This document shows positions 17,301-25,630 of a stretch of DNA of 64,000 bases, one piece after another. A program made the translations under genes and the position numbers. Position 1 is the first letter of the stretch, and each line of letters starts with the position of its first letter. The notes under the pieces are model-generated. The model was not told where the DNA came from. It was given only the letters and a program-made list of their open reading frames with translations, and ran no database searches. This DNA comes from Pseudonocardiaceae bacterium (GTDB lineage: Bacteria > Actinomycetota > Actinomycetes > Mycobacteriales > Pseudonocardiaceae), in contig WHTH01000006.1 in the NCBI GenBank assembly GCA_009377865.1, positions 1 to 64,000 of the forward strand. Reading direction: 5' to 3'.

Positions 17301-18760
17301 GTCGCGTAACGCGCACCACCGGGTGTCTCGAACACCGACCGCCCGTCTTCGCGCAGCAGCCACGCCGGCATGCCGGTGGTGTCCTCACCCGGCCTGGTCA
17401 CCACCGCGTGCTCCAACGCCCGATCGGTCAACCCTTCGAGCAGCGGCGACACGTCACCGGTGTCGATGTCGACACCGAGGTGCCCGGGCAGCTCATCCGA
17501 GATCGCCCGGGTCAGGTCGTGCCGCGACCAGTCCGACTGCCGCCCCTTGGTCACGGTCTCCAGCGCCCGCTCGATCACATCGCGCTCATCCCACGTCGCC
17601 GCCGGGTCGGCCTGCTGAGCGCGCCCCAGCACGTGGCGGGCGACCTCGGCCAGCCCGCCGCGCATCACCGCGTGCGCCTCGGCCGCCCACCGGTCGAGGC
17701 GCTGTCCGTTGTTCTCCCCGACGTGCGACTTCGCCCGCCGGGTCGCCATCGTGGCTTGCCGCGACAGCCGGTCACGCTCCAGCGCGGACGGCTCGCGGCC
17801 GAACCGGTCCCGGAACGCGCCGATCAGCTTCTCCGCCTTGGCGGTGATCTGCTGACGGCGGGCCGAGAACATGTCACGGATCTCCTGGCGCACCCCGACG
17901 ACCTCGCGGGCCTTGCCGTCGGGGCGGGTCTCGAACCGCACCCCCAACGCCCGCGTTAGATACGCCTCCATCACCCGCTCACCGACCGCGCTGGCCGCGC
18001 CCTTGCACGCATGGATCGCCCGCGAGTCCAGCGCCCGCCACTGCCCATCCGCGCCGAGCACCCGGTTCAGGATCGCCTGGTGCACGTGCAGGTGCGGGTC
18101 CTTCTCCCGCGAGTCGTGCTGCAGGAATTGCGCGACGATGAACTTGTGGGCGTCGATCCACTGCCCAGCACCGCCACCGTGGTGACCGACCCGCGCGTAG
18201 CCGGCGTGCTGTTCTAGGTAGTCGATCGCCGCCCGCGCGCCCGCCATCACCGCTTCCTCGACCGCCTTCGCGTGCGCGTCATAGGCCGCCGCCGTCTCCA
18301 GGTCGCCCGTCGCCCGGGCCTCGTTCGCGGCGCGCTCGAACGCGGCACCCATCACCGACACGGACTTGGGCGCGTTGAACGTCGCGTCGAGGAACGCGAC
18401 GGGCTGCCGGGCTGCCGCCTCGGCGTCGGCTCGCAGCTGCGCCCGCCGTTCCGGCCCGGCCAGCGGTTCACGCTCCAGCGCCGCCGCGTACACCTCATCC
18501 GATGACCGGTAGTTCTTGTGCGCTTTGCCGAGCAGCTGCTCCCGGGCCGGGTCGCGCGGGTCGAGCAGCCGGCTGTAGATGTCCTCCATCTGTGCGGCGT
18601 CGACCTTGCCGGACAGTCCGAGCAGCTCGGCGCCCTTGCCGTACCAGATCCCGGGTGGCTCACCGGCGGCCACGGCACCGCTGTAGTAGTTCTCCCGACC
18701 GCCGCCGACGGCGCCGGTCAGGTAATCGACGCTGTGCCCGCTCCCGACGCTCAGCACCAC
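14372..18760 (-). CDS. TrwC/TraI-type conjugative relaxase-helicase (MobF)
   Basis: The 1462-residue enzyme should nick the element's origin of transfer and unwind the strand to be sent. The N-terminal relaxase has catalytic-type tyrosines at about 13, 25 and 26 (DYLTG and ENYYSG) and the histidine triad in HDSREKDPHLHVH (about 215-227). The helicase half has Walker A AAGTGKS at about 552-558 and Walker B VVVDEAG at about 633-639, with SAQGRT in a late RecD-like motif. The C-terminal 400 residues are Ala/Glu/Arg-rich and probably helical. I prefer the GTG at 18760 over the first in-frame GTG (18793) because GGGAG lies 7 bases upstream of it and the typical start VVLSVGSGH follows. The coupling protein gene in the same direction is its expected partner. 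Confidence 0.93.
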   Translation of the reverse strand: MVLSVGSGHSVDYLTGAVGGGRENYYSGAVAAGEPPGIWYGKGAELLGLSGKVDAAQMEDIYSRLLDPRDPAREQLLGKAHKNYRSSDEVYAAALEREPLAGPERRAQLRADAEAAARQPVAFLDATFNAPKSVSVMGAAFERAANEARATGDLETAAAYDAHAKAVEEAVMAGARAAIDYLEQHAGYARVGHHGGGAGQWIDAHKFIVAQFLQHDSREKDPHLHVHQAILNRVLGADGQWRALDSRAIHACKGAASAVGERVMEAYLTRALGVRFETRPDGKAREVVGVRQEIRDMFSARRQQITAKAEKLIGAFRDRFGREPSALERDRLSRQATMATRRAKSHVGENNGQRLDRWAAEAHAVMRGGLAEVARHVLGRAQQADPAATWDERDVIERALETVTKGRQSDWSRHDLTRAISDELPGHLGVDIDTGDVSPLLEGLTDRALEHAVVTRPGEDTTGMPAWLLREDGRSVFETPGGARYATRGQMAAALSLRAAAVQRGAARLSDAEAADVVSRFAESGVELGADQAAAVRGVLTSGARVETLLAAAGTGKSFTVSALADTWVDGGRRVFGLAPSEVATDVLREETITARNVAAWLTTQARLDNTEPGGSDPGGDGQWRLQAGDLVVVDEAGMTSTIDLAEINRRCDAAGAKLLLVGDPRQLAAIGPGGALADIAAHGISYELAEVRRFGEQWERTASLQLRDGAPAALDAYQRHGRLVDGGTAEQAEAAAARGWLADTLAGREALLLVSSNAAAARASAALRADLVALGRVEEAGVQLGREGTVAGVGDLVQARRNGWQLRGWEGNGTAPVNRTTYRVTALRADGGLTVAPVVARGDDGEQLGAPIQLPVSYVAEDLTLGYASTVHSAQGRTVDTAHAVIGGGTDAAGAYVAMTRGRDRNTAYGVTQAVPDDAPTGEVHDTQQRTARAVLTDVLDQAEQQRSALAEQERADLDARSTITHGDRLIEVVGRCTAGRTATMLDTLVAEGALSADDRFLLAADTSRDSLDRVLRTAELGGHDPHVVLRDAVAERGLDDAHSPAQVIYSRITQNLTGQPRPDVTSFAGLIPADVADQDRTWLTARAENADTRRRELGTETAEHAPQWAREALGDVPSDPLQRAEWEHRAGWAAAHRELAGHADEADPLGSAPPAGLAEKHAIWRTAHAALGLPDRGAEEADLSDGRLRLRVHALEREQTWAPRWVGDELAATHHDARRHRTDAEVWSARAEAAADATERDTLRAEAQHARAEADALTERAEQLETADEARAEWFASTAVTRDMAARARAELGARGIDLNNPAERVTAAEWLEADRAERVTEDPHRVVSDNAELLDVADDPVAAPVADTTEAVAEDAAPVAETAVPDVRDTSVTDASEHADPAQRHRVPTADETTADVARAQQALAEIEARREADAAREAREAAEGARREELARWSEQDHAAEQATHDADDRDDALTLER

Positions 18761-19037
18761 CGCTGCACTCCCGTCCGTGAGATTGCCGCGCACAGGCCGC
18801 GTGCGGGCGCGGTAGCGCCCGCGATGATCCGCCGAGACGGGCCGCCAGGCCCGGCGCGGTGATCTTGGACTGAGCCGCGCAGCGGCGAAGTTGATCTACC
18901 GTGCGATCGCGGATGCCTTGGTGTGCACTGAGGTTTTGGTCTCTGTAGTTCGTCGTTCGGGGTGATCTTCATGGGTTTCCTTGCTCGTGGTTCTCGTGCT
19001 CTTGGTGACTTGCTGCTGGTCTGCTCGGTGGTGCTGG
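18761..19037. other. Intergenic region upstream of relaxase, candidate oriT
   Basis: A perfect 8-bp stem with a 4-base loop (GCGGGCGC ggta GCGCCCGC) occupies 18803-18822, just before the relaxase start. MobF relaxases commonly nick beside an inverted repeat near their own gene, so this is a candidate oriT. The dodecamer TGGTCTGCTCGG is repeated near 19017 and 19042, next to the end of the HNH gene. The rest of the interval has lower GC than the genes around it. A terminator role for the hairpin is also possible. Confidence 0.45.
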
Positions 19038-19694
19038 TCATCTGGTCTGCTCGGGTCGGTCGATGATTGGCGGGGTCTGGTGCTGTGCCTGCTCTTGGAC
19101 GCAGCGCGAGCAGCGTTGCCGCCCGTCGGGGCCGATGCGGTCGTAGCGGTGCCCGCGTGGGCAGTGCGTGACCGCAGCGCGGCGTGCGGCGTGGGAGTGG
19201 GCGCGCAGCGGGGCCGCGACGACGGGGAGCAACAGGAGGTGGGTCGTGTAGTTGACGCACAGTCGGTGCGGGCAGGCGGTGCCGCCGTGGCAGTGCGCGG
19301 CGTCGGCGAGGTGGCAGCGCCAGGCGACGTCGTAGCCGTCGGGTACCGGCCCCACGTGCTGCTCGTAGGCGTAGCGGTGGGCCATCACGTGACGCCTCGG
19401 CTGGGTGCCTGTGGCCGGGACGTTGAATGCGCCCCACCCGCGATTGCGCCCGGCGGTCCAGACCCAGCACGGCCCCAACTCGGGTGCCTCGACCGGTACG
19501 GGTCCGTCGTAGTCGACCTTCGACCAGAACCGCTCTGCGACCGGGCGCTGCCGCCCGCCCGGCGGGAGAACCACCGTCGGGTCGCCGTGGCGCCGCCACC
19601 GTTCGTGGTGGGTGGCGCACAGGCCGCGCGCCCGCACCGGGCGCCCGCAGCCACCCACCGTGCACCCGCCACCCGGGTGGCCTGGGCGGGTCAT
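19038..19694 (-). CDS. HNH-type nuclease-like zinc protein
   Basis: The product has 218 residues. The centre has RFWSKVD, CWVWTAGRNRGWGAF and HRYAYEQHVGPVPDGYDVAW, followed by RCHLADAAHCHGG and LCVNYTTHLLLL. This is the order seen in phage-type HNH endonucleases. Cys pairs at the N-terminus (CTVGGCGRPVRARGLCATHH) and C-terminus (CPRGHRYDRIG with CSRC) suggest two more zinc sites. The classic second HNH residue is hard to place, so nuclease activity is not certain. The start overlaps the previous stop by 4 nt, tying it to the transfer operon. A role in DNA processing during transfer is possible. Confidence 0.7.
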   Translation of the reverse strand: MTRPGHPGGGCTVGGCGRPVRARGLCATHHERWRRHGDPTVVLPPGGRQRPVAERFWSKVDYDGPVPVEAPELGPCWVWTAGRNRGWGAFNVPATGTQPRRHVMAHRYAYEQHVGPVPDGYDVAWRCHLADAAHCHGGTACPHRLCVNYTTHLLLLPVVAAPLRAHSHAARRAAVTHCPRGHRYDRIGPDGRQRCSRCVQEQAQHQTPPIIDRPEQTR

Positions 19695-20362
19695 CGCCCG
19701 CTCCGGGTGCGCGGGTGGTCATGGGCGCCGGCGTCGCCCAGCTGGGTGTCGGTGGGTTCGGGTGGTCTGCGGGCGGTCGCCCACTGCTGGGCGAGCTGCT
19801 GGTGGTGGGCGGCCAGCGGCACGGTCGTCGGGTCGGTGGGCTGTGCCCGGTCGCCCCCGGTGACGTGGCGGGCGAGTTCGCAGCCGCCGATGGCCTCGCG
19901 GATACGGCGGGCCACGCCGGGGCGTTGCCGGTCGTGCCAGTCGCCGACGTCGCGCCAGTTCGCGTCGCGGCCGTCGTAGGCGGCGCGGTGGGCCTGGCGC
20001 AGCCACCACAGTTCCTCGACCACGGCGGGGTGCCACAGCCAGCACGACGGCAGCACACCACCCTGGTACTGCTGATACACGGTGCCGAGCCAGCCGGTCA
20101 GGTCGTCCAGCATCCCGGCCGCGATCTGCGGGTCCTCGACGGTCAGCCACGACGGCAGCCGACGCGGCGCCTCCTGGCCGTCGTCCTCGTCGGCGGGGGC
20201 CAGGGCGGTGACCCCGTCGGCGAGCTGCTGGACCAGGCCGTGCAGGTCGCCCGTCGTGGTCTGGAGCTGCTCGACGCTGGCCTCCACCGCGCTGATCCGG
20301 CGGGTGGTGCGTTCGACGTCGCGGGCCAGGGCGAGCACCCGGGCGTCGTCAGCGGCAGCCAT
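19691..20362 (-). CDS. DUF4913-like protein of the transfer operon
   Basis: The protein has 223 residues. The first 50 form a likely coiled coil (ARDVERTTRRISAVEASVEQ). The core from about 70 to 140 contains LTGWLGTVYQQY, SCWLWHPAVVEELWWLRQAH and a conserved-looking set of Trp residues, the pattern I associate with DUF4913. Proteins of this type sit beside coupling-protein genes in actinomycete plasmids. Function is not known. The gene overlaps the coupling-protein gene by 14 nt and the HNH gene by 4 nt. It likely assists the coupling protein. Confidence 0.7.
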   Translation of the reverse strand: MAAADDARVLALARDVERTTRRISAVEASVEQLQTTTGDLHGLVQQLADGVTALAPADEDDGQEAPRRLPSWLTVEDPQIAAGMLDDLTGWLGTVYQQYQGGVLPSCWLWHPAVVEELWWLRQAHRAAYDGRDANWRDVGDWHDRQRPGVARRIREAIGGCELARHVTGGDRAQPTDPTTVPLAAHHQQLAQQWATARRPPEPTDTQLGDAGAHDHPRTRSGR

Positions 20363-22139
20363 CGCCGGCCCCTCCCTGCTGGTGGTCGGCGTGCTGGGCG
20401 GTCACCCAGTCACCCGCCCGGTCACCCGCTGGGCGGGTGTCGTCGCCCGCATGCGGGCGACCGGGCACATCGCCCGGGTACGGGTGGGTGGTGGTCGTGG
20501 CGCTGGCGCGCTGCGCCCGCTTGTCGGCCCGGGCCTGGGCGCGCACGTCGCGGCGCTTCCAGGTGTGGGCCACGGTGGCGATCACGGGCAGCATCCCGCG
20601 GCGGTAGATCACCACCCGCCAGTCCGGCAGGTGCGCCAGCTGCGCCGCCGAGATCACCGCGACCTTGCGGGTGGACCGCGAGGTGACCCGGCCGCCGTGG
20701 TCGCGGGTGGTGACGTCCTCGTCACGTTCCCCGGCCAGCTTGGACCAGTGCTCCAGGTCGTCGTAGTCGTGGCCGCCGCCGAAGACCATCAGCGCGGCCG
20801 CATTCGACAGGATCACCGCGGCGCCGGTCGGTCCCCAGGTGTTAACCATCTGCGCCCGGGACTGGAACGCGGCCAGGATCGTGACCCCGCGTCCGCCCAT
20901 ATCGCTGGTCCAGTCGGGCAGCGGCACCGGGCAGATCAACCCGGCCTCGTCGAGCGCCAGCGTCAGCGGCGGATCCAGCCGGCCGCCGGGCGCCCGGGCG
21001 GCCAGATGGCGGGCCTCGCGGGCGATGTGGCCGGTGAGTGCGGCCAGCAGCGGCGCGGTGTGGGCCTCCTTGGCGCCGAGCACATAGATCGTCGCCCGCT
21101 GGCGCAGCAGCCGGGCCACGTCGAACGGCGCCCCGCCCTCGGCCGCGGCGGTCGCGGTCGGTGACATCAGCCACCGCAGCGCGGGGCCGATCGTCGTCGT
21201 GATCGACGTGCGGGTGCGCTCGTTGTTGTTGAAATAGGCCTCCGCTGCGGCGACGTAGCCGGGTTCGGGTGAGCGGCGCAGCAGCGAGGTGACCTCGCGA
21301 TGCGCCTCCCCGTCGAGGTTCGCGTCCGAGACCCACTCCGAGACGGTGCGCATGCTCAGGCCGCCGAGTGCGGCGGCGTGCATCAGCAGCGACAGCGCAC
21401 CCTCAGCCAGCTCGCGCCACCGGGCGGCCTCACCCCCCTCGCCGCCGACGCCGCCGAGCATGTCGGTGGCGCGCTGGGTGGCCGTGACCGGATCGGCGCA
21501 ACCGGTCAACGGGTCGAACGTGACACTCGACTCGATGCCACCCAGCCCGCCGGCGTTGAACACATACACCGGCCCGCGCTTGGCGCGCAGACCCGCGGTG
21601 AGGTCGTGCAGGTCGGTGCGGGTCGAGGTGACCAGGCAGGCACCCGGCGCGTCGATGATCCGCCCGGTCAGCCACACACTCTTGCCGGTCCGCGGCGCGC
21701 CGATGGTCAGCACCACGTCCTCGACCGAGGCCCACACCCGCTGCCCACCGACGCGGGCCAGCGGGACGGCTACCTCTGTGGTGGCCAACCGGGCACGCCG
21801 CGGCAGCGGCAGCGCCGCCAACGACGGCCGCACCACCGGCGCCTTGCGGCGCATCGCGTGCGCGGACCCGATCCGGGCCACATCGAGGGTCGACGCCACC
21901 CCGGACTTGCGGCGCGACCGGTCACCCCAGCGGTTCACGACCGCCGACGACCGGCCCCGCCGCAGCACCAGCGCGGTCAGCAGCGCGGCGGCGGCCAGGG
22001 CCGCGAGCCGGTAGTCGACCAACCCGGCCGCGGCGACGGCTAGCGTCGCGGCCAGCCACCGGCGACCGCTGGACCAGGCGACCCCTGCGGGCAGCAGCGC
22101 GACCGCGGGCAGCAGGTAGCGGGCGAGTTCGACGCTCAT
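20349..22139 (-). CDS. Type IV coupling protein, TraG/VirD4-like
   Basis: The 596-residue protein has two or three membrane segments in its first 60 residues, then a P-loop ATPase. Walker A is GAPRTGKS (147-154) and Walker B is LTLALDEAG near 400. Other matching stretches are VTFDPLTG and ILAAFQSRAQMVNTWG, usual in coupling proteins. It should bring the relaxase-DNA complex to the membrane and help drive the DNA through. No other T4SS ATPase is present in the element, so the channel is unknown. The start overlaps the DUF2637 gene stop by 4 nt. Confidence 0.9.
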   Translation of the reverse strand: MSVELARYLLPAVALLPAGVAWSSGRRWLAATLAVAAAGLVDYRLAALAAAALLTALVLRRGRSSAVVNRWGDRSRRKSGVASTLDVARIGSAHAMRRKAPVVRPSLAALPLPRRARLATTEVAVPLARVGGQRVWASVEDVVLTIGAPRTGKSVWLTGRIIDAPGACLVTSTRTDLHDLTAGLRAKRGPVYVFNAGGLGGIESSVTFDPLTGCADPVTATQRATDMLGGVGGEGGEAARWRELAEGALSLLMHAAALGGLSMRTVSEWVSDANLDGEAHREVTSLLRRSPEPGYVAAAEAYFNNNERTRTSITTTIGPALRWLMSPTATAAAEGGAPFDVARLLRQRATIYVLGAKEAHTAPLLAALTGHIAREARHLAARAPGGRLDPPLTLALDEAGLICPVPLPDWTSDMGGRGVTILAAFQSRAQMVNTWGPTGAAVILSNAAALMVFGGGHDYDDLEHWSKLAGERDEDVTTRDHGGRVTSRSTRKVAVISAAQLAHLPDWRVVIYRRGMLPVIATVAHTWKRRDVRAQARADKRAQRASATTTTHPYPGDVPGRPHAGDDTRPAGDRAGDWVTAQHADHQQGGAGDGCR

Positions 22140-22861
22140 CGCGGTGCTCCGTCCTTCGGTGCCGCGGCGCCGTTGCTGCTGGCGGCGCTGGCGGGTGTGA
22201 GTTGATCGAGCACGGTGCGGGCGGCGTGCTCGGTGACGCCCAACTGCTTAGCCAGTGCCCGCCGCCCGGGCGGCTTACCGCCGTTGCGGGCGGCCAGCTC
22301 GCGGGCGCGGGCGGCCAACTCGCCCGCACCGCCCGGGGTGGGCGACGGTGCGGGTGCCCGTGCGGGCGGCGCCGCCTGCACGGTGACCAGCGATTCCGCG
22401 CGGACGGGCTCGGCGGCCGATGCCGGGTTGGATACCGGCGCCCGCACCACCGGCTCCGGGTCCCGCGCGGGTTCGGCCGCGGGCTGGCGGCGCTGCTCGA
22501 GCAGCAACTCGAAGGCGACCGCGAACGCCACCGCGGGCCAGGCCGCCACCAGCCGCGCCGTGATCGTCGGCTCGGCGGCCGCGACGTTCGCGGCCAGGGA
22601 GGCGCCGACCCCGGCCAGTAGCGCGCACCACGCCAGCGCCCCGCCGGGCAGTCCGGCCCGCCGCCGGGTGAGTAGCACCATCGACGCGGCGACCATCAGC
22701 CCGTCCACCGACAGCGGCAGCAGATACGACCGCCACCCCTCCCCGGACCTGTCGGCAACTGTCTCCATGTGCGCGTAGGACACGACCGCGGCCACGGCGG
22801 CGACCAGCAGCACCGCCCCGACAGTGGTCCACCGCACCGTGGGTGACACCGGGGCGGTCAC
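22136..22861 (-). CDS. DUF2637 membrane protein, Spd-like transfer/spread protein
   Basis: The product has 241 residues. Four membrane segments fill about 10-130, with SYAHM followed by LPLSVDGLMVAASMVLL, the signature of DUF2637. The family includes or resembles Spd proteins, which promote plasmid spread through mycelium after transfer. The C-terminal 100 residues are Ala/Pro-rich and end in a short HTH-like region (ALAKQLGVTEHAARTVLDQL), so the cytosolic tail may bind DNA or another protein. It is immediately upstream of the coupling protein with a 4-nt overlap. Confidence 0.82.
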   Translation of the reverse strand: MTAPVSPTVRWTTVGAVLLVAAVAAVVSYAHMETVADRSGEGWRSYLLPLSVDGLMVAASMVLLTRRRAGLPGGALAWCALLAGVGASLAANVAAAEPTITARLVAAWPAVAFAVAFELLLEQRRQPAAEPARDPEPVVRAPVSNPASAAEPVRAESLVTVQAAPPARAPAPSPTPGGAGELAARARELAARNGGKPPGRRALAKQLGVTEHAARTVLDQLTPASAASSNGAAAPKDGAPR

Positions 22862-23166
22862 CGGGCACCGCCGTCCTGCGAGGCGACCAGGGCTGCCCGG
22901 GCGGCGCGAGCCTCGATCAGTCGCTCGAAACTAGGCCCGTCGGCGAGTGAGACCAGGCCGTTGGTGACGCCGTCAGTGCCGATGCAGATCTCGGTGCCGA
23001 CGTAGTTGTCGCCACGGCGCCGGCCCTTGTGCGGCAGCAACCGCAGATGCCCGCTGCCGGGCTTGGCGGGCCGGGCGGATTCCCGACGGTCGTAGGTCGC
23101 GACCATCCGCCCGCACAGGTCACAGCACGACGAGGGCAACAGAGGCTCCGGTGCGACAGTCGTCAT
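22858..23166 (-). CDS. Small Cys-containing protein of the transfer operon
   Basis: The 102-residue product has a CCDLCGR segment near the N-terminus, a single candidate metal site, then a basic stretch rich in Arg and Gly, and NYVGTEICIGTDGVTNG in the middle. The C-terminus is helical (FERLIEARAARAALVAS). I do not recognise a family. It overlaps both neighbours by 4 nt, so its translation is tied to the transfer genes, and it is likely to be a transfer or maintenance accessory. Confidence 0.6.
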   Translation of the reverse strand: MTTVAPEPLLPSSCCDLCGRMVATYDRRESARPAKPGSGHLRLLPHKGRRRGDNYVGTEICIGTDGVTNGLVSLADGPSFERLIEARAARAALVASQDGGAR

Positions 23167-23414
23167 CGGGTCACCTCCCGCACGTCGGTGCTCGGCAGCG
23201 GCGCGGGCTCGGGTCGGTCGGCCCGCTGCGCGGTTCTCGGTACCGGCCGGGGTAGTGGCCGGGCCGGTCGCGGCCGGCGATGGTCGCGCCGGTTGCGGGC
23301 GCGCAGCAGCTCGCGGTTCTCGTCACGCCGGGCCAGCCACCCGGCGGGAAACCAGATCAGGAACCCAGCCGCGACGCCCAGCAACACCAGGGCGACCGCG
23401 TCGGCCGGGCTCAT
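23163..23414 (-). CDS. Small single-pass membrane protein
   Basis: The start at MSPADAVALVLLGV overlaps the ParB-like gene stop as ATGA, giving 83 residues; the longer frame is rejected because of this junction. One hydrophobic segment (about 5-25, ending WFPAGWLARR) is followed by an Arg/Pro-rich cytosolic tail. Such small membrane proteins occur beside Spd and coupling genes in actinomycete plasmids. No function is known. Its tail could contact DNA or the coupling protein. Confidence 0.6.
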   Translation of the reverse strand: MSPADAVALVLLGVAAGFLIWFPAGWLARRDENRELLRARNRRDHRRPRPARPLPRPVPRTAQRADRPEPAPLPSTDVREVTR

Positions 23415-24223
23415 GACGCCCTCCGCAAAGCGGCGCGAGCGCGTTCGACGAGTTTGGGGTGGCATCCGATGCGGTCGGCCACCTCCCGCACCGGTCGGCG
23501 CCGTTGCCCGTCGAGCTCGGCAACCGCGGCGAGCACCCGGTCGTTGACGGTGGTGCTGCTCGACGCGGCCAGCGGTGCCCAGCCCTGTAGCAGGCCGTCC
23601 AGCTCGTCGAGCAGTGCGCGGGCCTGGTCGGCGTCAAGCCCCCTGTCGGCCTGGCAGCGCCAGCGTGCGATCAGCTCGTGCACGGCTGTGGGTTTGATCG
23701 TCGGGAACCAGGCGTTGCGCCGCCCCGGCATCTGCTTGCGCCCGTCCGGGCGCACCGACGGGGCGAGGGTCGGCGCCTGCCGCAGCCAGCCGGCCACCGT
23801 GGTGGGGGCCACCCGGATGGCGGTGGCCACGCCCTCGACGGTGTAGCCGAACTCGTGAATCAACCGACGGGCGTTGTCGCGTTTCTCGGCGACGGTCAGC
23901 CCGGCGCGGTGCAGGTTCTCGGCGAACATCTCGGTGATCGCCTCGTCGGTCTCGGCCTCGGCGACGATCACGCAGGCCACCTTGGTCAGCCCGGCCAGCT
24001 GCGCGGCCGCGGCCCGGCGGTGCCCGGCCCGGATCCGCAGGAACTGCGCACAGGGGCGCTGCTCGACGCGTAGCGGCTGCAACAGCCCCTGGCGGCGGAT
24101 CGAGTCGGTCAGCTCCCGCAGATCCCCCAGATCGCGGCGCACGTTGTCGGGATGTGCCCGCAACCGCTCCAGCGGCACATTCGCCACCGCTGGCTGGCGC
24201 CGGGCGCTCACAGTCGTGCTCAT
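23411..24223 (-). CDS. ParB-like DNA-binding protein
   Basis: The product has 270 residues from MSTTVSARRQPAVANVPLERL. A ParB N-terminal domain spans about 15-100: LRAHPDNVRRDLGDLRELTDSI, then RIRAGHRRAAAAQLAG (the GxxR box) and AENLHRAGLTVAEKRDN. An HTH follows (about 130-160, YTVEGVATAIRVAPTTVAGW). A second HTH-like stretch is near the C-terminus. No ParA gene is seen in the element, so it may be a regulator or a transfer-linked factor and not a partition protein. It overlaps both neighbours by 4 nt. Confidence 0.85.
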   Translation of the reverse strand: MSTTVSARRQPAVANVPLERLRAHPDNVRRDLGDLRELTDSIRRQGLLQPLRVEQRPCAQFLRIRAGHRRAAAAQLAGLTKVACVIVAEAETDEAITEMFAENLHRAGLTVAEKRDNARRLIHEFGYTVEGVATAIRVAPTTVAGWLRQAPTLAPSVRPDGRKQMPGRRNAWFPTIKPTAVHELIARWRCQADRGLDADQARALLDELDGLLQGWAPLAASSSTTVNDRVLAAVAELDGQRRRPVREVADRIGCHPKLVERARAALRRAS

Positions 24224-25224
24224 CGCAGGCTTCCTTCCAGCTCGTCGGTGTCCTCGGCGGCGCGCTGGCGCTGCTCGGCGGCCCGGTCGTCGGCATGCCA
24301 CTGCGACAGCCGCCCGGCCCTGGCCCGCTCGGCGCCGGCCAGGTCGGCGGCGGTGTGGTGGTGCGCGAGTCGGGTCAGCGCGCACCGGGCCTGCCCGACC
24401 GCCCGCGCGGTCTCCTCACGTGCCGATGCAGCCGGGTCGTCCTCGATCCGGCTCGGCTCGGCGGTCGCCTCCGGGCCCTTCTTCTTCTCATCGAGCGGAT
24501 CGAGTTTGCGGGCGTCACGCGCTGCCTCGGCGCCGTTGTCGACGGGCGCTGTAGCGCGCAGTTCGGTCCGCTGCGCCGGAACCGACACCGAACCGTCGGC
24601 CTCGCCAGCGCCCGGGTCGTCGAGGTCAGCTCCGGTAGCGTCGGGCACGGTCACGTCGTGCTCGGTGACTGCCCGGTGCGGGTCCTCGGCGCGCATCGCA
24701 GCGTCGTGCACAACCCGCCACCACCCGTCGGACTCGTCGTCACCAACCACGTCGACAGCGCCCCGCTCGGCCTGGTCGCCGTCGTGGCCGCGGGCGTCGG
24801 CGGCCTCCGAACACGGCCAGCACCTGCGCTCGCTGGTGGGCAGGTAGTAGTCCTGCTCTTGGCCGCAGTCGCGGCAGGTGCGCCGCGCGGCCAGCGCCTT
24901 CTCGATCGCCTGGCGCTGGGCCGGGGTGGCGGTGCGCTTGGGCGCCGCCTCGGCGATGCGATACAAGCTGGCGTACTCGATCGCCGGCCGCAGCCCGTCG
25001 GGCTGGCGATGCCCGAACACCAACACCGCCACCGGCTGCGCCCCGGCCGGGCGCAACCCGAGCTCGCGCAACTGCCGGACAGTGGCCAACTCCCCCCGAT
25101 CAGCACGGCCCCACGCCAACGCCGGCAGACCGTTCACACTGCCGCGGGTCAACACCCGACCCTCGGTCCACGGCACCGGCTGCCACACATACGGCCGCGA
25201 ACGAATCCGCTCACTCCTCGTCAT
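24220..25224 (-). CDS. RRQRL-motif zinc-binding protein
   Basis: The protein has 334 residues. The N-terminal half contains ATVRQLRELGLRPAGAQP and a Cys pair arrangement CRDCGQEQDYYLPTSERRCW with C-C spacing typical of a zinc ribbon, matching my memory of the 'RRQRL motif-containing zinc-binding protein' family of actinomycete mobile elements. The motif here is VRQLRELGL, a variant. The C-terminal half is acidic and low in complexity, ending in a coiled coil. The function of the family is unknown. It follows the ParB-like gene start by a 4-nt overlap and shares the operon. Confidence 0.72.
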   Translation of the reverse strand: MTRSERIRSRPYVWQPVPWTEGRVLTRGSVNGLPALAWGRADRGELATVRQLRELGLRPAGAQPVAVLVFGHRQPDGLRPAIEYASLYRIAEAAPKRTATPAQRQAIEKALAARRTCRDCGQEQDYYLPTSERRCWPCSEAADARGHDGDQAERGAVDVVGDDESDGWWRVVHDAAMRAEDPHRAVTEHDVTVPDATGADLDDPGAGEADGSVSVPAQRTELRATAPVDNGAEAARDARKLDPLDEKKKGPEATAEPSRIEDDPAASAREETARAVGQARCALTRLAHHHTAADLAGAERARAGRLSQWHADDRAAEQRQRAAEDTDELEGSLR

Positions 25225-25630
25225 CGCACACCACCCGCGTGGCCAGCGCCGTGACCCGCTTGTGCTCGGCGTCGCTCATCCACCCGTAGGCGCGCTGCCC
25301 GTCGGCCCACTCGCGCAGCCCGACGGCCACCGCATCGACGTCCAGGTCCATCGCGGCAGCCACGGCGGCCAGGTCCGCCCCTGCGGCCAGCGCGTCACGC
25401 GCGGTCACCCACCGGCCCGCCTGGGCGCGGTCGGCCAGGGCGGCCTGAAACGCGAGCGCCGCCAGCGTGTGCGCGGCCAGCTCGGCCGGTGACAGCGACC
25501 CGACACCGGCCGATGCGCGCAGCAACGGCCACCGATGCGCGCTGTAGCGCTCCGCCAACGTCACCAACGGCACCGTGTGCGGGATCTCCGACGGACGACC
25601 GGGGAAATCCGGAACCTCGGGGCCGTTCAC
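25211..25630 (-). CDS. Small Ala-rich protein of the transfer operon
   Basis: The 139-residue product is helical and Ala-rich, with a short HTH-like stretch (DLAAVAAAMDLDVDAVAVGL, about 85-105). That could be a DNA-binding or dimerisation element. It ends in an acidic CDDEE. The start overlaps the upstream membrane-protein stop by 4 nt, and its 3' end overlaps the RRQRL gene by 14 nt. I cannot assign a family; similar 'hypothetical' genes accompany transfer operons of actinomycete elements. Confidence 0.6.
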   Translation of the reverse strand: MNGPEVPDFPGRPSEIPHTVPLVTLAERYSAHRWPLLRASAGVGSLSPAELAAHTLAALAFQAALADRAQAGRWVTARDALAAGADLAAVAAAMDLDVDAVAVGLREWADGQRAYGWMSDAEHKRVTALATRVVCDDEE

